From: Bacteroidetes bacterium GWF2_41_31
GTDB taxonomy: Bacteria > Bacteroidota > Bacteroidia > Bacteroidales > F082
Assembly: GCA_001769215.1 (NCBI GenBank)
Contig: MEOL01000002.1
Coordinates: forward strand, 1 to 44,846
Length of the DNA stretch: 44,846 nucleotides
Direction of reading: 5' to 3'
Shown: positions 7,470 to 16,302 of the stretch, in pieces
Layout: the number at the start of each line of letters is the position of its first letter
How positions within the stretch are numbered: position 1 is the stretch's first letter
Program-made: the position numbers and the translations under genes
The notes under the pieces: generated by a model
Databases searched by the model: none
What the model was told of the DNA's origin: nothing
The model's input: the letters and a program-made list of their open reading frames with translations, nothing else

Positions 7470-8990
7470 ATGTTTAAAGGACACCCGAAAGGACTTATTC
7501 CTGCCGCACTTGCCAACATGGGAGAGCGTTTTGGATTTTACACCATGATGGCTATTTTAGTGCTGTTTTTGCAAGCTAAATTTGGCTTGACTGGAACACA
7601 CGCTGGTATAATTTATGGTACATTTTATTTCTCAATTTATATCCTTGCACTTGTTGGAGGTATTATTGCTGATAGAATACAAAACTTTAAAGGAACCATT
7701 TTAGTTGGTTTAATCATGATGGCAGCAGGATACCTGATACTGGCCATTCCAACACCAACACCAGTTTCAAGTCTACCCTTTTTCCTTACTATCACGATCG
7801 TGGGTCTGTTTGTTATCGCCTTTGGTAATGGACTTTTCAAGGGAAATTTACAAGCGTTGGTTGGTCAGATGTACGACAACGAAAAATATGACAAATTAAG
7901 AGATTCAGGCTTCTCCCTTTTTTATGCATTTATTAATGTAGGTGCTATATTTGCCCCATTGGCCGCTGTAGGTATCAGAAACTGGTGGTTGGAAAAAAAC
8001 AATCTACATTACGATGCTACCTTACCAGAACAATGTCATACCTATCTCTCAGGAGCAATGTCGCCGGAAGCAGTTGGCAGATATCAGGTATATGCCGACA
8101 AAGCCGTCGGAAGTACGGTCACTGACCTCACTTCTTTTTCAAATGAATACTTAAACATATTCAATACCGGTTTCCATTATGCATTTGGTATCGCCATTAT
8201 TGCCATGGCCATTTCGTTGACCATTTTTTTGAAAAACAAAAAGAACTTTCCAAATCCAAAATCGAAATCATCAGGTATAGAGATTACAGGTGAAATCAAA
8301 ATGGAAGCCAAAGAAGTTGCACAACGCATGTATGCATTACTTGCCGTATTTGGTGTTGTTATTTTCTTCTGGTTCTCATTCCATCAAAATGGATTAACTC
8401 TTACTTTTTTTGCCAGAGATTATACGGTACTAAAAGTAGGGACCTATAGCTTTTCAGCGGAGATTTTCCAATCCATGAATCCATTTTTTGTGGTGTTCTT
8501 AACTCCGATTGTTGTTGGTTTATTTGGATGGTTGCGTGCCAGAAACATGGAACCTTCAACTCCAAAGAAAATTGCCATTGGTATGGGAATTGCTTCTTTA
8601 GCCTTTGTCGTAATGACCATCGGATCAATCGGGTTACCTAATTTCTCAACCATCAGCACTGCCACCGGTGGTATTCCTTTAGATGATGCACACCGCGTTT
8701 CTCCATACTTGCTGTTAGGAACCTATTTTATACTAACGGTCGCTGAATTGTTTATCAGTCCAATGGGAATTTCCTTCGTTTCAAAAGTAGCCCCACCTCA
8801 ATACCAGGGAATGATGCAAGGTGGATGGCTTGGAGCAACGGCTATGGGTAATGGGTTGTTGTTTATTGGTGCCATTCTTTACGATACAATACCAATCTGG
8901 ATGACATGGAGTATCTTTGTAATTGCAACTGCTATCTCCATGTTTACAATTATGTTTATGGTTAAATGGCTTGAAAGAGTAGCGAAATAA
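7470..8990 (+). CDS. POT-family proton-coupled peptide MFS transporter
   Basis: A 506-residue integral membrane protein with about 12-14 hydrophobic helices. The N-terminal signature NMGERFGFYTM is the ERFxYY-type motif of proton-dependent oligopeptide transporters, which import di- and tripeptides with protons. Other family signs are GGIIADR in the loop after helix 2 and the FSLFYAFINVGAIFAPL segment. A hydrophilic stretch near residues 185-225 (NLHYDATLPEQCHTYLSG) is longer than in minimal family members. It has its own promoter and terminator. Coupling to the adjacent glutamate dehydrogenase in amino-acid metabolism is only an inference. Confidence 0.93.
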   Translation: MFKGHPKGLIPAALANMGERFGFYTMMAILVLFLQAKFGLTGTHAGIIYGTFYFSIYILALVGGIIADRIQNFKGTILVGLIMMAAGYLILAIPTPTPVSSLPFFLTITIVGLFVIAFGNGLFKGNLQALVGQMYDNEKYDKLRDSGFSLFYAFINVGAIFAPLAAVGIRNWWLEKNNLHYDATLPEQCHTYLSGAMSPEAVGRYQVYADKAVGSTVTDLTSFSNEYLNIFNTGFHYAFGIAIIAMAISLTIFLKNKKNFPNPKSKSSGIEITGEIKMEAKEVAQRMYALLAVFGVVIFFWFSFHQNGLTLTFFARDYTVLKVGTYSFSAEIFQSMNPFFVVFLTPIVVGLFGWLRARNMEPSTPKKIAIGMGIASLAFVVMTIGSIGLPNFSTISTATGGIPLDDAHRVSPYLLLGTYFILTVAELFISPMGISFVSKVAPPQYQGMMQGGWLGATAMGNGLLFIGAILYDTIPIWMTWSIFVIATAISMFTIMFMVKWLERVAK

Positions 8991-9027
8991 CTTAAAATCT
9001 TTGGAGCAGATAACTGCTTCTTGGAAG

Positions 9028-9057
9028 GGGATGAATTTTATCAATTCATCCCTTTTT
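9028..9057 (+). terminator. Intrinsic terminator after the POT transporter
   Basis: A 10-base stem (GGGATGAATT with AATTCATCCC) around the loop TTATC, followed by TTTTT. Confidence 0.85.
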
Positions 9058-9066
9058 CAATTTAAG

Positions 9067-9074
9067 TACCTTTG
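9067..9074 (+). promoter_or_regulatory. -7 element (TACCTTTG) of the radical SAM gene
   Basis: TACCTTTG matches TAnnTTTG and ends 23 bases before the ATG at 9098. The ideal -33 position reads TTC. Confidence 0.5.
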
Positions 9075-9097
9075 CGCATGAAAACCGATCACCAGAT

Positions 9098-10045
9098 ATG
9101 ACAGATGCAAACTTCCCCTGGAACCACCAACGCCGCTACAACGCCTACTCAGAATACTTTAAACGTACTCTGGGACAGCGGGTGCAGAAACTCACCGTGG
9201 ATGCGGGTTTTACCTGTCCCAACCGCGATGGCAGCAAAGGCCGGGGCGGTTGTACCTATTGCAATAACAACGCCTTTAATCCCTCCTACTGTCAGCCTGA
9301 CAAATCCATTGAGTGGCAGGTAAACGAAGGAATTGAGTTTCATCTGAAACGGTACCGGCGTGCCAATCAGTTCCTGGTGTATTTTCAACCCTATTCGAAT
9401 ACCTATGCGCCTCTCGACAAATTAAAGGAATTGTACGAATCAGCACTGACACAACCCGGTGTGGTGGGTTTGGTGATTGGCACCCGGCCTGATTGCGTGG
9501 ATGATGAGAAGCTGGAATATTTAAGTCATCTGGCCAGAAAACATTTCATTGCCATAGAATATGGTGTTGAAAGCATCTACAATTCAACACTCGGGCGCAT
9601 CAACCGACAACATACATTTGAAGAATCAGAGAAAGCCATCGGGCAAACATCCGCTTTGGGTTTACACGTGGGAGCCCATTTTATTTTCGGATTGCCGGGC
9701 GAAAGCCGACAAATGATGCGCGATTCAATCAACATCATCAACGAACTTCCACTGACAAGCATAAAATTTCATCAGTTGCAAATTGTAACAGGCACCACCA
9801 TGGCCCGCGATTACAAACTGCATCCTGCTGATTATGATTTATTTTCATATGATGAATACATTCCTTTTATCGTTGATATTACCGAGCGGCTCAATCCCCA
9901 CTTCATCATCGAACGATTTGCCGGTGAAGTTCCACCGCGGTTTCTGGCAGGTCCGGGTTGGGGAAATATCCGCAACGACCAGATCAATGTAGCCATCGAA
10001 AAGGAACTTGCGAAAAGGGACAGTTGGCAGGGGAAATTTTTATAA
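9098..10045 (+). CDS. TIGR01212/YhcC-family radical SAM protein
   Basis: A 315-residue cytoplasmic protein. The cluster-binding cysteines are Cys40, Cys52 and Cys55 in CPNRDGSKGRGGCTYC, the family's long C-x11-C-x2-C variant of the usual radical SAM motif. Further family features are GTRPDC, the IAIEYGVES segment and GAHFIFGLPGE. Relatives are annotated YhcC and their substrate is not settled; a tRNA or rRNA modification role has been suggested for the wider group. The start is supported by a -7 element 23 bases upstream. A seven-codon ORF at 9079-9102 overlaps the start, probably by chance. Confidence 0.9.
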   Translation: MTDANFPWNHQRRYNAYSEYFKRTLGQRVQKLTVDAGFTCPNRDGSKGRGGCTYCNNNAFNPSYCQPDKSIEWQVNEGIEFHLKRYRRANQFLVYFQPYSNTYAPLDKLKELYESALTQPGVVGLVIGTRPDCVDDEKLEYLSHLARKHFIAIEYGVESIYNSTLGRINRQHTFEESEKAIGQTSALGLHVGAHFIFGLPGESRQMMRDSINIINELPLTSIKFHQLQIVTGTTMARDYKLHPADYDLFSYDEYIPFIVDITERLNPHFIIERFAGEVPPRFLAGPGWGNIRNDQINVAIEKELAKRDSWQGKFL

Positions 10046-10188
10046 ACCGCAAAGAAACGGAGAAGCGGAGAAAATTAACACCCTTTTATCCCTGAGCCAC
10101 CAAAAAAATCCTAATAGGATAGTTAAAGGAAACAAGGTAAATCTTAAAGCTTTTTTTTACATAAGTTCAATCGATTAATGTTTTTACG

Positions 10189-10196
10189 TACATTTG
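10189..10196 (+). promoter_or_regulatory. -7 element (TACATTTG) of the Ycf48-like gene
   Basis: TACATTTG matches TAnnTTTG and ends 30 bases before the ATG at 10227. No TTG sits at the ideal spacing. The rest of 10046-10188 shows a short CCGC/GCGG pair and nothing else recognisable. Confidence 0.5.
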
Positions 10197-10226
10197 GGGT
10201 TCTATTAACCCTTATAAACAAGTAAA

Positions 10227-12323
10227 ATGAAAAAAAACGCCATTCTCATTTCCCTGATCTTTTTCTTTTCGATTTCAAATGCACAGGACGAGTGGACCCT
10301 GCTTCATCCCATCCCAACAATTAACGATTTAATAGATGTTCATTTTGTTTCGGATCAGAAAGGTTGGGCTGTCGGGACTGAGGGAACCATTTTATTCACA
10401 GAAAATGGAGGAACCGACTGGGAAACTCAACACAGCAACCCTGACGAGGCATTTTGGAGTGTCTTTTTTATCGACGAGATGGAAGGATGGACCGTGGGCT
10501 GGAGCAAGATTTATCACACAACCGATGCAGGAGCTACCTGGGAACAACAGGATCGACCCAATGTACTGGGAGATTTGAGAGATGTATTTTTTATCAATCA
10601 GGATACAGGCTGGATAGTAGGTGCTTATAAAATCATCTTGCGAACCACAGATGGCGGACAAACCTGGAATAAAATAATGAATACAATATCAGGTGACCTG
10701 AATTTTAATAGTGTACATTTTGTTGATGCACTCCACGGATGTGCGGTTGGTGACAAAATGACGGGTTCAAATAAAGGAATTGTTATGACCACCAGTGATG
10801 GCGGTCTTAACTGGGATGAAACAACCCCCGACACTGAACAAGGATACCAAAAGGTGACTTTCACCAATTCAGGAATTGGTTGGGTTTGTGGAGGCAATGG
10901 AACCTTGTACAAAACAATGGATTATGGAGTTACCTGGGTTGACGTTAGTCTTTCAAACGGGGGCTTTATTGACATTCATTTTTTTGATGACCAGAAAGGA
11001 CTTCTGATTGAACCTTCGCAAACCCGACAAACCACAGATGGAGGAGAAACTTGGAGTGACCCCGTGATGTTGCCAGGTTATAAATCCATGAGGGGTTTTG
11101 GTGGTTCAAATGAAAATTTTGGTTTATTGGTGGGCTATGCAGGGCAGATGTATAAAACCAGTGACGCGGGCTTGAATTGGGATCAAATATCACCCGACAA
11201 CGACTACCCGGTTAATCAGATTTGCTTTTTTAACCAGACCGATGGTTTAGCACTCAATTCCAATGCCATATTTAATTCCGGTGACTTAATCAGGACGTTT
11301 GATGGCGGCAATACCTGGGAAACAGATACGCTCATTGAAAACGGCCCCTTTTACATGGCCAGGATTTTCGGCTCCACCGGATACTTGCTGAATTCATCCG
11401 CACAGATGATGAAAACTACCAATGAAGGCAACGACTGGCAATTGCTAAGTATTCCTGAAAACATCAATCATTTTCGGGATCTGCAATTTACCGACAACAA
11501 CCATGGCTTTTTATGCGGTACGGATGGAGCATTTTACAAAACCAACGATGGTGGCAACACCTGGCAGGATATGTCATTAAGTGAGAACTACAACCTCTCA
11601 GATTTGTACTTTATTTCTGAAAATGCAGGCTGGGTCATCGATGTGGCCGAAAAAACGATTTTAAAAACCACCAATGGGGGTGTTGATTGGACGAATACGA
11701 CTCTGGGCGATGTTTATATTTTTCAACCGGTAAGTATCTTTTTCAAAAATGAGTTTGAGGGTTTTGTAACCTCCGAAGAAGGGGTTTTGTTTAAGTCAGA
11801 TGATGGCGGTGCTACCTGGAATGAATTCTATACTTTTTCAGGTGGTTATGCCTCCCAAATATTATTTACAAGCGAGACTGAAGGCTGGTATAAAGCCGCA
11901 ACAAAGGTTTATCACACGATGGATGGCGGTATTTCCTGGAGCAACCCACAATCATTCGGATATTCAATGATTTACAGTATGTTTTTTCTAAATAACAACA
12001 GAGGATGGCTGGGCGGAGCCAATGGAATGGTAGCTACCTATTCGTCAACGGTTGGTATGGATGAATTTACGACCAACGAACCTGGCCTTAATGTTTCACC
12101 CAATCCGTGTGTGAACCAGGTTGAAATTAAACTTTCTGACCTAAACAATGAAATGAGGCAAATCATCGTGTACAATGTTTTAGGAGAGCAAGTGATGCAA
12201 TATAAAAATTTGCCGGGGTCTAATCAGTTTACACTCAACACCTCTGAACTTAAAAACGGTGTTTTCATCCTGCAGGTAAACACCGACAATGGTAAAAACC
12301 TGGTTAAATTTATAAAACAATAA
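10227..12323 (+). CDS. Secreted Ycf48-like beta-propeller protein with T9SS type A sorting domain
   Basis: 698 residues with a signal peptide ending ISNAQD. About twelve repeats of the Ycf48/BNR type follow, each with a GWAVG-like strand and a TTDGGxTW turn (TENGGTDWE, TTDAGATWE, TTDGGQTWN and others), predicting a beta-propeller surface. The last 80 residues are a type A sorting domain: VSPNPCVNQVEIKL, then YNVLGEQVMQY, then LKNGVFILQV and a terminal basic patch. Such proteins cross the outer membrane by the T9SS and are processed by PorU. The plant Ycf48 role in photosystem assembly does not apply here. Substrate or ligand is unknown. The next gene follows 14 bases after the stop, so the two are likely co-transcribed. 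Confidence 0.88.
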   Translation: MKKNAILISLIFFFSISNAQDEWTLLHPIPTINDLIDVHFVSDQKGWAVGTEGTILFTENGGTDWETQHSNPDEAFWSVFFIDEMEGWTVGWSKIYHTTDAGATWEQQDRPNVLGDLRDVFFINQDTGWIVGAYKIILRTTDGGQTWNKIMNTISGDLNFNSVHFVDALHGCAVGDKMTGSNKGIVMTTSDGGLNWDETTPDTEQGYQKVTFTNSGIGWVCGGNGTLYKTMDYGVTWVDVSLSNGGFIDIHFFDDQKGLLIEPSQTRQTTDGGETWSDPVMLPGYKSMRGFGGSNENFGLLVGYAGQMYKTSDAGLNWDQISPDNDYPVNQICFFNQTDGLALNSNAIFNSGDLIRTFDGGNTWETDTLIENGPFYMARIFGSTGYLLNSSAQMMKTTNEGNDWQLLSIPENINHFRDLQFTDNNHGFLCGTDGAFYKTNDGGNTWQDMSLSENYNLSDLYFISENAGWVIDVAEKTILKTTNGGVDWTNTTLGDVYIFQPVSIFFKNEFEGFVTSEEGVLFKSDDGGATWNEFYTFSGGYASQILFTSETEGWYKAATKVYHTMDGGISWSNPQSFGYSMIYSMFFLNNNRGWLGGANGMVATYSSTVGMDEFTTNEPGLNVSPNPCVNQVEIKLSDLNNEMRQIIVYNVLGEQVMQYKNLPGSNQFTLNTSELKNGVFILQVNTDNGKNLVKFIKQ

Positions 12324-12337
12324 TCTATTGTCAAGTG

Positions 12338-13252
12338 ATGAAAACAAGGATTATTTCAGGATTATTTTTATTGATGACCTGTGGTTTATGGGCACAGGAT
12401 TTCGCCCCAATTGGTGCTGAATGGCATTACACAGAGGGCTTTTTCATGTCAGGAGATAAGAATTTCTTAAAAATCACTTCTGTTAAAGATACCGTTTATC
12501 AGGGAAAAGCATGCCGCAAACTCTTAAAAACCAGAATTATCTGGTGTAATATGAGAACTGAAACCGAATATGTATATTCGGAGAACAATGCTGTATTTTT
12601 CTGGCAAAGCGATTTAACCGGATTTCAAAAGCTGATCGACTTCAACGCGGAAGCCGGTGATTCCTGGGCAATACAAATGAATGACATGGTAATAGCTACC
12701 GATATCGATTCGGTGCTGATTGAGGTAGACTCCACAAGTTACATTGATATCAACAACCAATTGCTTAAAGTGTTGTATGTAACCTATCATGGCTACTATG
12801 ATGATGAGTTTGAGGTGCAGCATCCGTCACAAATTGTGGAGAAAATAGGCGATAAGCATTATTTGTTTAATTTTTTCCCGGAAATCGGACTGGTGTGCGA
12901 TGGAAACTATTCAGAGGGGTTGCGGTGCTACGAGGATGAAGAATTGGGATTGTATTCAACCGGTATCGCCGATTCGTGCACCTATATTTATCATTGGACT
13001 GTCATTGAGGGAGAAAGTAAGGAATCCATTTTTAGCGTTTATCCAAATCCAACCAGAGATGTTGTTGAAATAAATACGAATTCTCAGGAAAGTATGGTAC
13101 TGGAGATCAGAGACCTGACAGGCAGGCTTATTTCAAAATATGATTTTCGATCAAACACAGAGATTGATTTATCAGGTTTACCGGATGGAATTTATTTGAT
13201 GAAGGCGTCTGATGGCTACCATATGGAAATTAAAAAGATCATCAAGAACTAA
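12338..13252 (+). CDS. Secreted protein of unknown function with T9SS type A sorting domain
   Basis: 304 residues. A GTG three bases upstream (12335) is in frame, but the ATG at 12338 (MKTRIISGLF) fits a normal signal peptide ending LWAQD. The middle region has repeated aromatic beta-strands (GAEWHYTEGFF, KVLYVTYHGYYDDEFE) resembling uncharacterised secreted Bacteroidota proteins; no catalytic motif is seen. The C-terminal 70 residues form a type A sorting domain (FSVYPNPTRDVVEI, IRDLTGRLISKYDF, LPDGIYLM). It is probably in one transcript with the Ycf48-like gene. Confidence 0.8.
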   Translation: MKTRIISGLFLLMTCGLWAQDFAPIGAEWHYTEGFFMSGDKNFLKITSVKDTVYQGKACRKLLKTRIIWCNMRTETEYVYSENNAVFFWQSDLTGFQKLIDFNAEAGDSWAIQMNDMVIATDIDSVLIEVDSTSYIDINNQLLKVLYVTYHGYYDDEFEVQHPSQIVEKIGDKHYLFNFFPEIGLVCDGNYSEGLRCYEDEELGLYSTGIADSCTYIYHWTVIEGESKESIFSVYPNPTRDVVEINTNSQESMVLEIRDLTGRLISKYDFRSNTEIDLSGLPDGIYLMKASDGYHMEIKKIIKN

Positions 13253-13351
13253 TTTTTTTAAATCAAAGGAAAAGCAGCCTTGTTTTATCAAGATTAAAAA
13301 TCCTTAAAAAATGACAAATAATTTCATTTGAATAAATTATGTGTATATTTG

Positions 13352-13372
13352 CTTTGTATTTCAAAGTACTTT
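13352..13372. promoter_or_regulatory. Operator candidate upstream of the creD-cluster membrane gene
   Basis: A 21-base sequence identical to 14297-14317 upstream of creD. It contains the inverted repeat CTTTG-TATTT-CAAAG followed by TACTTT. It ends 3 bases before the ATG at 13375 and adjoins a TATATTTG -7 element at 13344-13351. The natural candidate ligand is the winged-helix protein encoded at 13989. Confidence 0.7.
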
Positions 13373-13374
13373 CC

Positions 13375-13989
13375 ATGAACAACGAAACTTATATTGAAGA
13401 TCTGAAAATGATCAGGGAGATAATGAACCGCTCCTCCAGGTTTATATCATTGAGCGGACTATCAGGCGTTTTTGCCGGTAGCTTCGCCTTGATTGGCGCC
13501 TATTTAGCCTACCTCACCGTATATGCAAACCAGGACTATCTGCAATACCGAAAGGCAGTGCTTACCACCGAAACCATCACCACTTTGTTGTTAATCGCTG
13601 TCGTTACGTTGTTGCTTTCCATCGCAATGGGAATATTTCTATCTAAAAGGAAAGCCAGGAAAGACAAGCAAAAAGTTTGGAACTTACAAGCAAAAAGAAT
13701 GCTCATCAACCTGTTTATCCCATTGATTACCGGAGGGTTCTTATCACTTATTTTTCTCTTCAAGGGATATATTGGTATTGTGGCACCCTTAACACTGATA
13801 TTTTACGGACTTGCACTCGTAAATGCCAGTAAATATACGCTTACCGAAATTCGAAGTCTGGGCATCGTTGAAATTATCCTCGGACTTTTGGCCGCACAAT
13901 TTATTGGATACGGACTTATTTTCTGGGCCCTGGGATTCGGAGTGTTGCATATCATTTATGGCATTGCCATGCACCTTAAATACAGGTAA
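13375..13989 (+). CDS. Membrane protein of unknown function in the creD cluster
   Basis: 204 residues from the ATG at 13375 (MNNETYIEDLKMIREIMNRSS); a longer frame from 13339 would read through the promoter and operator and is rejected. A short cytoplasmic-looking N terminus is followed by about five to six hydrophobic helices with a basic loop (SKRKARKDKQKVWNLQAKR) in the middle. No known enzyme motif is visible. The stop overlaps the next ATG by one base (TAATG), coupling it to the winged-helix regulator and, after 59 bases, creD. It may be a membrane sensor or partner of that regulator, but this is inference. Confidence 0.75.
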   Translation: MNNETYIEDLKMIREIMNRSSRFISLSGLSGVFAGSFALIGAYLAYLTVYANQDYLQYRKAVLTTETITTLLLIAVVTLLLSIAMGIFLSKRKARKDKQKVWNLQAKRMLINLFIPLITGGFLSLIFLFKGYIGIVAPLTLIFYGLALVNASKYTLTEIRSLGIVEIILGLLAAQFIGYGLIFWALGFGVLHIIYGIAMHLKYR

Positions 13990-14279
13990 TGAAAGAAATT
14001 CTAAAAGATCTTGACAAAGCATTTGAAAATAAAATCAGACTGGGGATCATGTCGGCCCTGGTGGTAAATGAATACCTTGATTTTAATACGCTTAAAGAAC
14101 TACTTGAGGTAACCGATGGAAACCTGGCCAGTCATTTAAAATCGCTCGAGAACAGTGGATATATTAATTTCAGAAAAGAATTTCTCGATCGGAAACCAAA
14201 CACAAAATATTCGGCCACGCATGAAGGCATTCTGGCATTCACCAAACACATCAAGGCCATAGAACAATTACTAAAATAA
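13989..14279 (+). CDS. Winged-helix transcriptional regulator (HTH_34 type)
   Basis: A 96-residue stand-alone DNA-binding domain. ENKIRLGIMSALVV, then FNTLKELLEVTDGNLASHLKSLENSGYI (helix-turn-helix) and the wing KEFLDRKPNTKYSATHEG, are typical of small ArsR/MarR-like regulators of this group. There is no sensor domain, so the signal presumably comes from a partner or from abundance. Gene order (membrane protein, this regulator, creD) and the two identical inverted repeats before the first gene and before creD predict that it controls both transcripts. Confidence 0.85.
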   Translation: MKEILKDLDKAFENKIRLGIMSALVVNEYLDFNTLKELLEVTDGNLASHLKSLENSGYINFRKEFLDRKPNTKYSATHEGILAFTKHIKAIEQLLK

Positions 14280-14296
14280 AAATTTTTATCATTTTA

Positions 14297-14317
14297 CTTT
14301 GTATTTCAAAGTACTTT
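14297..14317. promoter_or_regulatory. Operator candidate upstream of creD (second copy)
   Basis: Exact copy of the 21-mer at 13352-13372, here as ACTTTG-N5-CAAAGT plus TACTTT, located between the regulator stop and the creD ATG at 14339. Identity over 21 bases at two intergenic sites of one cluster is not expected by chance. Confidence 0.7.
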
Positions 14318-14338
14318 TAATAACCTAATACACATAAC

Positions 14339-15682
14339 ATGAACACAGAAAACAAATCGTTTGAAAAAGCCCACAACTGGGTGAGAAATTCAGTAACCCT
14401 AAAGGTGGTTACCATCGCGATCATGGTACTCCTTTTACTCATTCCCACCGAAATGGTTAAATCGATTATTGGCGAAAGGGAAACATTAAACTATGCAGCC
14501 ACCAACGAAGTAGGTTCAAAATGGGCTGGCCCGCAACAACTTAACGGACCCATACTAACCATACCGGTTGTTTACGAAGTAGTTACCGCTGACCAAAAAA
14601 GCGAAGTGGTTAATTACTGGCATATCCTGCCCGAAGAATTGAAAATTGATGGCACGATTCAACCGGAAAAACTAAGAAGAGGGATCTATGAAGTGGTTGT
14701 ATATAAATCAAAGTGTTCGTTCACCGGAAAGTTCGATCTTGACAAATCCATCGACCGGAACGGACTGAAAGAAATCAGATACGACCAGGCGTTCCTTACC
14801 CTTGGTATCACTGACCTTCGTGGCATAAAGGATGAAATCATTTTGAACTGGAACGATGAAAAACTCAGGGTAAAACCAGGATCAACCCTATCCGATCTGA
14901 TATACTCGAGCGTAACCATTGACCTTCCCGATCTGAGCGACAACCTGCAAAATAAAGTCGACTTTGACTTCGCCCTTAACCTCCAAGGGAGCCAATCGAT
15001 GTCCTTTGTTCCACTCGGGAACACCACAGAAGTCAATTTGACATCCAACTGGCCCTCTCCCCGTTTCGATGGAAATTTCCTGCCGGATTCCCGGGAGGTA
15101 TCGGCAACAGGGTTTACTGCCAACTGGAAAATCCTGCAACTTAACCGAAACATTCCTCAAAGCTGGGTGTATGGCGACCAACGCGAAAATTTAGACAATG
15201 CCGCTTTTGGGGTAAATCTCATTCTCCCGTTGGATGATTATCAAAAATCCATGAGGTCAGCCAAGTACTCCGTGTTAACCATCGCACTTACCTTCTTGAT
15301 TTTCTTTTTGGTAGAAATCCTGAACAGGAGAAAAATACATCCGTTTCAATATACCTTAGTTGGATTGGCTCTGATCCTTTTCTATGTGCTGCTGATTTCC
15401 ATTTCAGAACACACCAATTTCAACGTGGCCTATTTTATTTCCACGGTGGCCATCGTTTCGATGGTATCGCTGTATTCAATGAGTATTTTTAAGTTGAGAA
15501 AATTCACTTTGATACTAACCACTACGCTGGCTGCTATCTATGGATTTCTATTTGTTACACTGCAATTGGAAGACTATGCATTGCTCATGGGCAGCATCGG
15601 TTTGACCATCATTCTGGGAGCAACCATGTATTTTACCAGAAAAATAAACTGGTATCAATTGAATTTTGAATCTCAGGAATAG
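14339..15682 (+). CDS. creD: CreD-family inner-membrane protein
   Basis: 447 residues, the usual length for CreD. One N-terminal membrane helix (LKVVTIAIMVLLLLIPTEMV) is followed by a periplasmic region of about 270 residues containing family segments such as GPQQLNGPILTIPV and GFTANWKILQLNRNIPQSW. A C-terminal block of about five or six helices begins YSVLTIALTFLIFFLVEILN. CreD is an envelope protein induced by the CreBC system in enterobacteria; its molecular role is not known. Here no CreBC pair is nearby, and control is more likely by the upstream winged-helix protein through the 14297-14317 repeat. A long hairpin follows the gene. Confidence 0.92.
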   Translation: MNTENKSFEKAHNWVRNSVTLKVVTIAIMVLLLLIPTEMVKSIIGERETLNYAATNEVGSKWAGPQQLNGPILTIPVVYEVVTADQKSEVVNYWHILPEELKIDGTIQPEKLRRGIYEVVVYKSKCSFTGKFDLDKSIDRNGLKEIRYDQAFLTLGITDLRGIKDEIILNWNDEKLRVKPGSTLSDLIYSSVTIDLPDLSDNLQNKVDFDFALNLQGSQSMSFVPLGNTTEVNLTSNWPSPRFDGNFLPDSREVSATGFTANWKILQLNRNIPQSWVYGDQRENLDNAAFGVNLILPLDDYQKSMRSAKYSVLTIALTFLIFFLVEILNRRKIHPFQYTLVGLALILFYVLLISISEHTNFNVAYFISTVAIVSMVSLYSMSIFKLRKFTLILTTTLAAIYGFLFVTLQLEDYALLMGSIGLTIILGATMYFTRKINWYQLNFESQE

Positions 15683-15693
15683 GATTAAGATGT

Positions 15694-15729
15694 ATCCAAT
15701 CTCTTGTGGGAATCCACCAGAGATTGGAT
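15694..15729 (+). terminator. Hairpin terminator candidate after creD
   Basis: Two 16-base arms (ATCCAATCTC at the outer end of the left arm) pair with one mismatch around the 4-base loop GAAT, starting 12 bases after the creD stop. No T tract follows, so termination may be inefficient, or the hairpin may instead protect the mRNA end. Confidence 0.6.
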
Positions 15730-15802
15730 CATATATAACACAATCCGGGTAACGATTTCATACCCCATTTACACAAATATCCGTTTTCAAGGCAAATCAA
15801 CA

Positions 15803-16044
15803 GGTACGGAGTACCGCCAATATTTATAGAAAAACAAGAACCCGTTTTTTAAGGTGCAGCGCACCGTTCTATTATCACGTTTATTTAAACCTATAAGAAA
15901 CAAAATAATAGCCAATTGAATTGATCTTTTAGTGAGTGCTAATGTTACAAATACATTGGCTCTTTTCAAATCAATATTACGGTGCTCCGCACCTTGAATC
16001 TATTGATAATAAATTGGCTATAAATATTTTCGGTGCGCTGCACC
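15803..16044. repeat. Cluster of four REP-like palindromes in a 620-base gene-free region
   Basis: Four palindromes fit GGTRC-N3-GYACC: 15803-15815 (GGTAC-GGA-GTACC), 15853-15865 (GGTGC-AGC-GCACC), 15981-15993 (GGTGC-TCC-GCACC) and 16032-16044 (GGTGC-GCT-GCACC). The first and last share longer flanks in opposite orientation (CTATAAATATT next to the palindrome), so they form an inverted pair. AATTGGCTAT at 16012 is also repeated inverted near 15908. They resemble repetitive extragenic palindromes; no transposase gene accompanies them. Nothing coding is credible in 15683-16302. Confidence 0.7.
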
Positions 16045-16248
16045 TCAAAATTGATCCTTAAAACCAATTCAAAATATTCTTGCATGCAGACCCACCCATT
16101 AATTAATACAATATCATTTCACCTTTCACAACTTGACTTATATACACAAAAAAGAAAAACTGGTTTTGGTAGATACACTAAATAAAATCTGATTAAACCC
16201 AACATCGCCATAGGAGGTAACGACTTTATAGATATAATTTAAAATATC

Positions 16249-16279
16249 TTGTGTATTCAATCATTGATTCGTATATTTG
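16249..16279 (+). promoter_or_regulatory. Promoter of the duplicated PKD protein gene
   Basis: TTG (16249-16251), 20 bases, then TATATTTG (16272-16279), ending 23 bases before the ATG at 16303. This favours the ATG over the longer frame that would start at the TTG itself. Confidence 0.65.
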
Positions 16280-16302
16280 GTGAACCTTTTAAACTCAACG
16301 AA

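Noticed and set aside
9079-9102. Seven-codon leader ORF overlapping the radical SAM start (ATGA)
   Set aside because: Too short, and its peptide MKTDHQI has no run of regulatory codons; most likely chance.
14686-15153. 155-codon open frame on the minus strand inside creD
   Set aside because: It lies wholly antisense to a well-recognised CreD gene, has no promoter or family features, and its Arg/Ser-rich composition is that of a shadow frame.
15787-15969. 60-codon minus-strand frame in the creD to PKD-protein gap
   Set aside because: It runs through two of the REP-like palindromes, so its codons are explained by the repeat; no start signal was found.
16211-16220. AGGAGGT sequence as a ribosome binding site
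   Set aside because: No start codon lies 5-12 bases downstream, and Bacteroidota rarely use strong Shine-Dalgarno sites. The gene starts at 16303 after a clear promoter.
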